DNA of 64,000 nucleotides from Patiria miniata. Its lineage: Eukaryota; Echinodermata; Asteroidea; Valvatida; Asterinidae. The notes below the pieces were generated by a model, which was not told the DNA's origin, did not search any database, and was given only the letters and a program-made list of their open reading frames with translations. Below, piece after piece: positions 27,226 through 39,200 of the stretch. Location: contig NW_024037059.1 in assembly GCF_015706575.1 (NCBI RefSeq), positions 28,220,129 to 28,284,128 on the forward strand, given 5' to 3'. The translations under genes and the position numbers were made by a program. Position 1 is the stretch's first letter. Each line of letters starts with the position of its first letter.

Positions 27226-27259
<34 letters not shown>

Positions 27260-30200
27260 TAAAAAAGGATTTCCATGGCCCTTTAATGTTAAATGTTAGA
27301 GTTTAGGGCTGCCATTGTGTGCTGTGTATTTGTAATTATGAAATCACTCTGGAATTTAGATGTGCATGATAATATAGGTGCAAGTACACACATTGAACAA
27401 TATAACACGGGTTAGCCTACCGGTACTTACCCATGCTCTTTGGGGTAAGTCATTGTATTACCAAATAATATAGGTTATGGGCCAATCAACATTATAAGAA
27501 ATCAACAACAAAATATGAAAATTGCAATTGTGGGCACAGTGAGTAGGCCCCTCACACCTCTAAAAGGATGAGTTTGCTGTGGCTCTAAATAAGAACTTTC
27601 TTTTATAGGGGCATCATGACTACCCCCCCCCCCCCATTTTACTATGGCTGCCACGCCCCTAAAAGGGTGTGTTTACGATGGCTTCACGTGTGACTTTTTT
27701 TTTCTCTTGAATATTAATATCTGTGGGAATTAGCTTTATTCGTTTATGAGATGTGGGCACATTTTTTCCCCATGTTGGGCATAATGAGAACGCCGCCCCC
27801 CTTTTTTTCAATATGGCTGCCACGCCCCTAAAAGGGTGTGGTCACGATGGCTCCACATCTGGAATTGTTTTTCTCATGAATGTCAATGTCTGTGGAAAGT
27901 TCCATTTCTCTATGAATGTGGGAACAATTTGTCCAGGGTGGGCATAATGAAAACCCCGCCCCCTTTTTTTCCCATATGGTTGCCACGCCCCTAAAAGGGT
28001 GTTTTCGAGATGGCTCCACATCTGGAATTTTTTTTCTCATGAATATAAACGTCTGTGGGACGTTTTATTCGTTCATGAAATATGGGCACAATGTTTTCCA
28101 AAGTGGGCATAATAATTAAACCCCCCTTTTCTTTTAATGGCTGCCACGCCCCTAAAAAGGTACTTTTGTGATGGCTCCGAATCTGAAAAACACTAATAAT
28201 CTATATAATTATGTCTTTGTGAAGTTTCCTGCTTTTGTAACAAGTAGGAAAAACCATTTTTACTGCGGGCACGACAAGTCCCGCCCCCTTTTTTTTAAAA
28301 GGATGCCACGCTCCTAAAAGGGTAAATTTGCGATGGCTCCACATCTAAAACATTTTCTCGCATGAATATTAACATCTGTGCCAAGTTTCACGCTTTTATG
28401 CAAAAGTGCACAATTTTTTCACATATCCGCTGGACTATAATCAAACCTACCGCCAAAATGGTGGATCTTAACTCAAGGTCTTCTCCTGTAGCATCGTCTG
28501 TGTTGAACCAAGACGTCCACTCCGAGCCTTATAATAGAAAAACAAGACAATGGTACAAAAAAACAGTACATGAAATTGCTATCATCTATTAAAGAGCTAC
28601 ACTGACATTTCATAACTCAAAGAGTTTGCACTACAGGGTGAGTAAAAAAAAGAAACAAAACCCAAATGTTGGGACCATTGTTTTAGTGAAGTTCTGCAAG
28701 TAGCACTTTCAAATCTAGGATATGAAAGCCCAATTCATAAGCTTTCTTTCAATACAAGAATCATTCAAATCGCTTATGTAATTTTCATGTTACAGAATTT
28801 TAAAAACAAGCACCGTTTTAAAGTTCTGTCTACAGATCACAAAAAGGTAAATGTTCTTTCAGCAAAATCATATAGGGATGTGTGTGAATTGGTTTTGTTT
28901 TGCTGAAAGGACTTGGATCTTGTTTCATAAAAATAAGAATCCTCTATATTTTCCTTATATTAAAACATTAGTCACGTACCGCCCAGAAATGCCCAGCTAA
29001 TCTCTGTAATGCCCGGAACCGTCTGAGCACACGGGAAACAAATACAATGTAATACAAGTGATCCACGACTCATCAAAATCCATGAAAGCATGTAGAGGTT
29101 ACCTATACATTTTTTTCAAAAACTTGACCTAAACTTTAACTTACGGTCATGCGGAGATACGGTCTTACAGAATGTAGGACTGGTAAGTGTCCCCCAAAAC
29201 TTTGATCAGGCGACACAATAATAGACATTTATCATGCTGCCACCATTTCAGTCATGTTCCCTGTATCTAATAAAAGTACTGAATGAAAATTTTTTGTGCA
29301 AAAAGGAACCAGACTATTTTTCGTTCCAGCCCTGCTTTGGCTACGTTGATTTGAATGGGAAAAATCACGATGGCCGCAACACGATAATGGTCTCTACATA
29401 AACTAATGGGTTAAACACATGTTCATGAATGATGACGACACAACCTACCGACGCAGTCCCACGTAAGGTTGACGTACAGCGGGAAACCGTCACACTTTGG
29501 GTACGACGCGCCAGTCTCGGCAAACATGGCTTCGCTGATGTAAGCCGTGCAGTGACGCTTGTTGTCACATTGGCGCTGCAGGCGATACATGACGGTCTCA
29601 GCGTCATACTCACAATCTGGAAAAAAAATAGAACGACCATTGTTATACTGTGAAACCTAGGAAAGCTGGTCCTGACTAGTCTAAGTCTGAGCTCACACAT
29701 TTCTGTTTAACTGATTCATAATAACTATTCCCTATATAGCTTTTCACGCATCTGGTAAATACAATGGGCCAGATTTACTTTTATATTTATATTTAACCTA
29801 TTTTCAGTATAGACAGTAAAACAAATTAAAGGAAAACAACAGAAAACAAAAATAACCTAACAGCTCCCAAAGGATCACCCAAAAAAGATAAAGTCTCGGT
29901 CGAGGGGCTCTCCTGACTGAAAGGTTCACAAAAAAATTGAATTAAATTAAATTAATTAGATAAAAATAAATTAAGAAGAATAAACACTATAACAAACAGT
30001 TACATGTACACACAGAAATAACAATTACACATGAACTAGAGGAATAAAATAATGGCAGAAGAGCGATGCAAAAATTAAACGTTAATCAAAACAAAATTAA
30101 CTTTTCAAGCAAAACAAGGAAAGTAACATGAGCAAGAAAGCATGCGTACAATAAAAAAAAACAACGTATGATGAACTAGACATAAGACCTTTACATACAT

Positions 30201-33200
30201 ACATGCGCAAAGTGAAAGGACTTAACAGTTTGGTAACATTGAACAAAATCCAAAGCAAAATTTAAAGATGAATGAATACAATCCAATCAATTCACTGCAT
30301 ATTTCGTAACAAAAATTAAGGAAAAGCAAAGCGAAATGCAGGCAAATACAACACCGAAAGCAGGTAATGATTTGCAAAATTTCATTGGCATTACAGAGCT
30401 ATCCTATACAATAGCACTGCCCGGCTCTTTTCACCAGTCTACAAGCAATCTAGACCACAGGTGAGAGTCAGTCAGTCAGTCAGTCAGTGAGATAGGTGCA
30501 AAGAGGACGCTAGGCTGGCCCTCTGGGACCAGCTCAAAGTGGTCAGGTTTTTAGGTAATAGAGGTTACGAATGAAGAAATCAGTCAGTTTGTGTGAGTTG
30601 ACAAAGTACATTATTATCTTAGCAGTGTAGTACATCATTATAGTAGAATAGATTTGAACAAAGATAGTAGATTAGAATCTTGCTCTCATTTCGTAATACT
30701 TACCGGTTGGGTAGAAGTCATCATAGATGATGCACTTTTCATTATGTGCCCTGCCATAGGCGGCGCTAGTTATCTTGATGTATTCTCCTTCAGGACATTT
30801 GAATTTCAAGATCTCGTCGTCGCATTTGATAGTCCCCCCAAGAACCGTCGGTAAACCTGTTCATTGCAAGAATGAAGATATGTATTTCAGGGGTTAGATT
30901 AGGGAAATGAAAATTTCACAAAATAACTGGCTGAGAGTTTTAGGGTCACTGGGCCCAAAGCAACGTAGGTCTAAGGTACATGTTTGCATTTGCTAAAAGC
31001 ACCCCCAAAATATCCATGTAAACCTTTTTACGGGAATTCGCCGAACAAATTGGAAGTCATTTTTGCAGTGGTGCCATGCTCATGCACATGCTGCACGTGT
31101 TCTCAAAGACAAGGCGCGTGCATCTAAGTAACCCTATTGGTCAAAGGAACCAGGAGTGCGCGCGTATTACCTGAGCGCGACTCACGCATGCCTGGTGCCA
31201 TTGCAGAAAATAGCTGTCCCAAAATATGGTCAAATCCCAAAAATTACAAATTTCAAAGGCATTTTTTAATAAAAAATCCTGAAATCATGAAGAATCACTT
31301 CAAATCTCAACCCTTGTATTTATCACACAATAAATTTGTTTAATTTAAAGAAAAAATAGAAATTTGTTTCAGAGCATTTGAAACCAATTACCGAACAATA
31401 TATAGCCTATACTTTGCACTGCCCACCTTTATGATTGTAGAACGACTTCCGGTTGGAGCCGTACACATTCTCCGCGACACACGTGTAGAACCCGCGGTCG
31501 TCTCCCATTGGATGAAACCGAACCTCGGTGATCATGTGATAGTCGTCTTCCTGATAGGTGACAATGGTAGCATTGACGCCCCCCGTGTAGCGGTAACCGT
31601 CACGTTCCCAGCGCATAGTGGGTAAAGGAATGCCGAAGGCGTGACACTGGATGGTACCGTTGTACTCGTAGTGAAGCTTGGTGGTGTTGACGACCTCTAG
31701 AACTTCGGGTTTATCATCTGTGGCAATGCCAACACAACTCAAAATTAACAAAGTATTACGTGATGTATTTGTCTCTGTACTGCCCCAAACTGCCCTGCAT
31801 GTTATTCCCTGTGCCGCCTTAGCACTGTGTCTAATAGTCTCGTCACAGCAAATAAATACAATGTAATACATTTGTAACATGATATGTCAAAACCAGGTGT
31901 CATTGTGCAGAGCTACAAATGGAGAAACAGCTACTAAATGACACGGGCGTGATTTACAGTGATTTTGAGATTTTTTTGCAAACCAAAATCAAACCAGTTT
32001 CATTGCTTCTGTATGTCCGTTGCTAAGGTAATATTGTTTGTTATGACACCTTTTCTGAATAACACTTTTCTACTAAACTCAACTAAAAAGGTCAAATTTC
32101 TCATTTTTGACATTTTGGACGGTCAGATTTCAAAATTTAGCAACATTGCTATGGAATATCAAATTTCAAAAAACAAAGCGACATTGGTCAAGGTCAAAGA
32201 GCAACAAAGAGCAAGGTCTGCATCTTACTAATATTGCAATAACTCAAATTGACTTCTTGCCCAAACGTGCCTGATTTTGACATACCACATCACATTTTAA
32301 TACAGGCGCTATTGAGTAAATTGTTGTTTTTTCAATGCAAGAAACTGAAAGCAAAAACTGGATTTTTGCTATAAGAATGAACTTGGCTAACAGCGAAACT
32401 GCAAATTTTTTCTCAACACTGTCTTATCGAGAGCAGTACTTTAGGTCACAGTACTATTGTTTAATTTCAGTGGTGGACAGCTAAATTTTATGATCTTGTT
32501 ATTAAAATAGACATAACTTGGGAATAAATTATGCAAATTGTGTGAAATTTTCACAGTAATTACTAGTCAATAACAAGTGCTTTATCCCAATGTTAATTTT
32601 ACGAAAAATAGCGAGCCAAATATTTTTAAAAATATGTTTTTCAAATGCGGCCACTTTCTTTTTGACTCACCCTGTGAATGAAGTGACCCAAAACTATACC
32701 AACGCAGTCTGAATGCACTGAAGTTACCTACCTTGCAAGTAACACCCATAGACCTCCAATCGCAGGGCAATTTCCTCAGTCCAGTTGAGGGGTATCAAGC
32801 GCAGGTAGCGAGCGAACATGAAATGATCAAAATACTGATAGTCCACCGAGGTACTGTCGTTATTAGCTTGGAAAATCTGGGGAGAACATTGACAAGTAAT
32901 TAGTATCAATTAGTTATGTGGACAATGACTGATCAACGACCAATTTTTTTGTTAAAATTATTAACGATTTAACCCTCCTGTTATCTGAACGGTCACAGAC
33001 AGTCAAAGAATCAATCCTCTTCCCTGCCATGCCTTTTACACAGGCTAGACACCAACAGTCAGATCATATTTCTAGCAAGCACTTGACTACTCAAATTCAG
33101 TCAACAGACAAAAGCAGACAAGTGGTAAACACAGCTCGCTTATTAATCATCTACAGTCGAAGCATAGCTGTATCAAGTTACATAAACAGTCACAGCCAGT

Positions 33201-36200
33201 CAATCCCAATTTATGTAGGCCAGGAGTTCTCAACTGTTGAAAACAGTCACTTGATTGATTTTGACTGAAAGGACAACTTGGCACAGAATGTGTATTTGCA
33301 TGTTACCTGATATGAGCTCTGTGCACAAGTACCCCCTCAACGGTGAGAAAGGGAGAGTTGGGGGAGACCACTGGGAGAGACATTCAAATGCATTGCTGAT
33401 GACGTTGACATTCATGCGGAGATGCTATGGCTTTGTGCCATATTCAGACTAAATTTGGTCTTGCACACTTCGCGCACTATGAGCCAGTCCGCTCACAAAC
33501 CCTATGTGTTAGTCCCCAAATAATAACTCTTTTTTTTTCAGAGCTTTGTAGACATTAAGAAAATATGAGGGAAAAAAGGTTTTGAGTTGGAAAATCATAC
33601 AAGTTGAAAATTTATTGATAGAAAAAAATTGTAATTTTTTTAAAGAGCCAAGGAACCTGACTTTAAGCCATGCCTACCTTGTCAACGCCGTCCTCTTGAT
33701 ACGTCATCCATACACTTCCATTGGCCGTTGCATTGACCGTGTAATCCAGCCGATACTGCTCAATCCAAAAGTCGTACTTCGGATGACCCTGCGTGGCTAT
33801 CTTCTTGACCCGCATGATCCGCTCAAAGTCAATCTGGTAGTACTGGTCGGTATCCCGTTCCCTGGCGACCCAGGCACCATAGGGGGCATGGAGGCGGGCA
33901 TCCCATTTGAAGGAGTCCAGCGTGGCTAGCAGCTTGGTGCTAGAGACTTCCAGCTGATGGTTGCCAATAGTCTTATCCATCATGCCAAAAGTTAGCATAC
34001 AATCTGTGGATACATCGGATGGTTTCAGAAATGACACAATGTATTTTCAGATATGACACACCTAGTTTTTTTACAGATATGACACACATGTATTTTCAGA
34101 TCGGATACACATGTATTTTCGATATGGCACATGTATTTTCAGATGTGACACACATGTGTTTTCAGATATGACACACATGTATTTTTCAGTTATGACACAC
34201 ATGTATTGTCGGATATGACACACATGCATTTTCAGATATGACATACATGTATTTTCAGATATGACACCAAAATGCTTTAATTCACTTTGGTTAAAAACCC
34301 TGGAAATGCAACAAAATGCAGCACGTGTCAAAATGACAAGCCTGCTGCCGATTTTCATGAAACAGTGCGTAACGTAGGGTTTAAGCAACAAATTTGTTGC
34401 ATAGTTTTGCATTAACCTATGATCAATGTCACAAAACTTGGCACAGCTGTGAAACATTTCAAATAATTTAAACATCTTACAGAAGGGGATAAACAGCATT
34501 GACGTCGCCTGTTTGTGTATAATTTCTGCTGTTTGCGTATAATTTCAAATTGGCTACAAGACAATAATTCCATTTTTGCGTGATAGGCTGGTTCCTACGG
34601 AGCTTTTAAAGGGACATAGATGAAAAAAAAAAAATTGAAAACATCTTCGTTAGAAAGAAAAAAATCTGCGTTCGAACGAAAAAAATCTGCGTTCGAACGA
34701 AAAAAATCTGCGTTCGAACGAAAAAAATCTGCGTTCGAACGAAAAAAATCTGCGTTCGAACGAAAAAAATCTGCGTTCGAACGAAAAAAATCTGCGTTCG
34801 AACGAAAAAAATCTGCGTTCGAACGAAAAAAATCTGCGTTCGAACGAAAAAAATCTGCGTTCGAACGAAAAAAATCTGCGTTCGAACGAAAAAAATCTGC
34901 GTTCGAACGAAAAAAATCTTCGTTCGAACGAAAAAAATCTTCGTTCGAACGAAAAAAAATCTTCGTTCGAACGAAAAAAATCTGCGTTCGAACGAAAAAA
35001 ATCTGCGTTCGAACGAAAAAAATCTGCGTTCGAACGAAAAAAATCTGCGTTCGAACGAAAAAAATCTGCGTTCGAACGAAAAAAATCTGCGTTCGAACGA
35101 AAAAATTCTGCGTTCGAACGAAAAAAAATCTGCGTTCGAACGAAAAAAATCTGCGTTCGAACGAAAAAGCTGTTTGCTGTAAGCTGTTTGCCCTCCCTGT
35201 GCTGCCCCACCACTTATGTGGGTGATTTTTGTGGGTCAAAACATTCTTTGCCCTGAAAACTGTTGTACCAAACATGTAAAACGTATCAATCATGATGTGA
35301 CTCATATCATGCTCTTGTAAGTGCAACAGTTTCTCCACATTTAACTGATTATCCATGGGCCACCAAAAAACATGTCGGGCTAGCCATGGCTATCAGAATA
35401 GCCCGACATGTCTGTCGATTGCTATGAGTATGAGTAGGAATCAGCTAATTAGTGAATCCCGTATCTGAAAGTGAGGAAGCAGAAAGTACATGTACATGTA
35501 CAAGTGTTAGACTAGTAAAATAGGCTTATTGAAAGCCAGAAATGATCAAACAATATATACATGTCAGTCGCTTCTAAAGTTTGGAACTATTACAAGGATT
35601 AGGAATGAAAATTTATACTGTAAAGGATTTGTGGATAGACAAATTTCTGAAAATCACAATGACGACCAGTTATATTTTTTTACCTGAAAAATTTGAAAGA
35701 TAATTATATAGCTTTTTTAAATTATTTTTTTAAAACTTGCCTCACTTTATAAAAAGAAACCAAAAAGACAAATTACTTTTAAAAATGTCTCATAAGTGTG
35801 TTGCCTCAGCATAGCATAATGGGTGGGACTGATGGGGTGTGGGGGGGGGGGGGGTTGTGTTGTAGCTAGTATTGTAACAGGATAGGGACTCTTAAAAAAA
35901 GAAGGACAATTAGCTAGATCTTCATTGCAATGGTTAAAGTTCATGACCAACTAACAGCAAGCCCTAGTAAGACCGTTTGAAAGCTCATAGACTGCTTTAA
36001 GACCAGTTATTGAAATTCCTGTACTTGGGCCACGGACCTACATTGGGCACATATGTCATGCATGTTGGACCTGAAAAAACATGACCAAATCACCCACATA
36101 AGTGGTGGGGCAGCACAGGGAGGGCAAACAGCTTACAGCAAACAGCAAACAGCTTTTTCGTTCGAACGCAGATTTTTTTCGTTCGAACGCAGATTTTTTT

Positions 36201-39200
36201 CGTTCGAACGCAGATTTTTTTTCGTTCGAACGCAGATTTTTTTCGTTCGAACGAAGATTTTTTTCGTTCGAACGCAGATTTTTTTCGTTCGAACGCAGAT
36301 TTTTTTCGTTCGAACGCAGATTTTTTTTCGTTCGAACGCAGATTTTTTTCGTTCGAACGCAGATTTTTTTTCGTTCGAACGAAGATTTTTTTCGTTCGAA
36401 CGCAGATTTTTTTTCGTTCGAACGCAGATTTTTTTCGTTCGAACGCAGATTTTTTTCGTTCGAACGCAGATTTTTTTCGTTCGAACGCAGATTTTTTTCG
36501 TTCGAACGCAGATTTTTTTCGTTCGAACGCAGATTTTTTTCGTTCGAACGCAGATTTTTTTCGTTCGAACGCAGATTTTTTTCGTTCGAACGCAGATTTT
36601 TTTTCGTTCGAACGCAGATTTTTTTCATTCTTACGATGATTTTTTTCAAATTTTTTTTTTCACCTATGTCCCTTTAAAAGCTCCGTAGGTTCCCACCCAA
36701 CATAACTATTGATAATGTATGGACTGGGAGCCAGTCTGCTAACAATTCAATTAAATAAGTTAGAATAGTTTCATATGGGGACCTGCTACTACATTAGATT
36801 CGAACCAGCCAACCGATGCCGTTAGCTCGGTAGTCGAGTGGTAAGACGTCTGCACTAGAAAGCAGAATGTTGTTGGTTCGAGTCCCACCTGAGTGATTTT
36901 TTCCTCGCTTTCACTTGGAGGGTTACATGCTGAGTATACAATGTTTGTAAGTCAATGAAGGGCAAAACCTTACACTGAATTTACATCAACCCTACGCAAA
37001 TTCTTATGAATATCACCTTTATATTTAATACTAATTGCATGAACCTTGGAACCATTCAATAATCTTTCCACTAATTTTTCCATAACAAAAGTTCCAACCC
37101 AAGTAATGTCTTCTGCAGGCTTGGGTATCACAATGGTCGCAAGAGAAACTGCATGATTGCTTACCTTGTTGACAAATGAAAGCGTTCTGGTTCCCGCACG
37201 CTGCGTCCTCCCACTGAAAGTTTTCGTCCCCTCTCAGCTCGATGCATCGCTCGCCCGCTACCGACACATAGTTGGCGTTGAAATCGGTGAACACATGCCT
37301 GGTTCCGTCGCGCCATCTACACGTATTGTTGTCAGTCTGGACACATCCGACCCAGTAGTTGGTGTCAGTAGAGTAGTCTGACAACAGACCCGCCAAGAAA
37401 TCCTACGTTTAAAACAACACGTACTTTCGTTAAAAAAAATTACTATTGGCAATAGCACAAACTTTGAAAGAGTGTTGCATCCTGATGCCACTGTTTTGGT
37501 TGTGCACAAAGTCTATGGAGAGTCTAGTGCATTTTCAAAGTGTTTTCCAACAAAATTGGAAATGTTTTTCAGTCCCAGATTCATGTCTTTTCAACATTTT
37601 TGCAATTACTGTCCCTCACTGAGATAATATATGATGAAAAAAGTGGAGTAAGGATGTAACATTCTTTCCTTTTCATCACATATTATCTCAATGAAGGTCA
37701 CTCATTGCAACAAATGTTGAAAAGACATGAATCTGAGACTGAGAAACATTTCCAATTTTGTAAGAAGAATATTTTGAAAATGCACTCGACTCTCCAAAGA
37801 CTTTGTACACAACCAAAGAAGTGCCGGCTGGATACTACATTCTTTCCCAAACTTTAACAGCACATTTCTTTTGGGGTAGGGACAAATGCCTTATACTGAC
37901 TAACAAATCAACTGAGGCTGGTCCACAAGTGCACAAAATTGGATTCAATTGATTCAAAATGGCTATTCACTGGAAGTCTTTTCATGCATCTGGTCTACGC
38001 AATGGGCCGGATTTAGCCCATTCATCTGTGTTACAGGGTAAATTATTGCAAGCCTTATCCAAGAAAGGCCGTGTTCGAATTACTTGACTGCGGCTTGAAA
38101 TTACACGCGGGTCTATGGGAAGTGGCTTCGAACACCACCTAATTCAGATGTGGCCTAACCTGTGTATTAGATGCAGGGATACCAGCCAGATGACCGTGCA
38201 GCTCATTACACTGGTCGTCGGCATCCTCAAACTTCAAGGATGCATTGGGGAAGGCTCGGATGCACCGGTAGTCGTGCTTCAACCATCCGCTCTCACATTC
38301 CCCCTGGAATTCATCTGAAAGACAAGAGATCAAGAAAAGGCATTTTAGTCAAGTGCATCACAAGTCCATCACAAGTCCTCAAAGGTCCATAAGTCCCCAT
38401 AAGTCCATCACAAGTCCTCACAGCCATCACAATAAAGTAATCACATGTCATTCAAGATCTTTTAAAGAGTTATAACAATCAATACTTACAAACATCTTGG
38501 ATGATGATTTCATTGGACACACATGTGTAGTTCACGTCAAGATACTTCGCAACACCCTCGCATGGATCTGAGCCAAACGACGCCACCTCTACTGCGATCT
38601 TACATTCGTGGTGACCCTCGCAATAGGTGCGGACAGTCTGGAGGCTGGACGAGGACGTGCAGTTGGTCGGTGCGTACCGGTCTGGTCCCGGGCACACTGA
38701 GTTGTCCATGGTGCGTCCGTACATGGCTTGCACGATGTGAAGGACTTCATCTTCGGCTGGGCAGCTCAGGTACAAGAAATCATCCTGGCAGGCTCGGGCA
38801 TATTTGATGTCATCTAGTGATAACAGACAATTTATCAATTAACTTTACAATTTCAAAGATGTTCAAGAAAAAGAACACTTCTTTTTTGAGTGATCCCTGT
38901 TTGCTATTTCCGAGGTCTGCAGCATTGCTAAGGTTGCTAGCATCGTGACTTTGTGTGCGATGGCTACATTGCACATTCGGGTTTATGGCTTCTGATGAGC
39001 ACCCAATGAACAAAGACATTGATAAAATGTGAACTGCCAACCTAGGGCTGGATAGCTCAGATGGTAGAGCACATGTACGGTATTCTGGAGGTTCCAGGTT
39101 CAAATCCTGCTCCATTTTGGCAATCGTGGGGAATGCAGTGTATTGGTTGGCACAATGGTCTTTTGTTTTAAGCAGCAGACTTGTGAGCACATTTGCACAT

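Noticed and set aside
27010-27300. A gene in the loop of the 2.9-kb foldback element
   Set aside because: Frames are short, broken by the poly(C) tract, and show no transposase or other motif.
29429-29653. Plus-strand frame over the Gal_lectin 3 exon
   Set aside because: It is the antisense shadow of exon 29449-29616, whose minus-strand translation has clear domain motifs. The same holds for many plus-strand frames over the other mosaic exons.
34595-36688. Long open frames on both strands through the 21-bp arrays (RRFFSFERRFFSF and AFERKKSAFERKK types, up to 253 codons)
   Set aside because: The unit is 21 bp, so any frame without a stop in one unit stays open through the array. No start context, domain or codon signal supports a protein.
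36822-36905. A functional tRNA-Ser gene
   Set aside because: The anticodon loop has eight bases and the acceptor stem does not pair, so a SINE head or tRNA pseudogene fits better.
39046-39130. A functional tRNA gene
   Set aside because: A and B boxes are present but the acceptor stem is imperfect; SINE-like.
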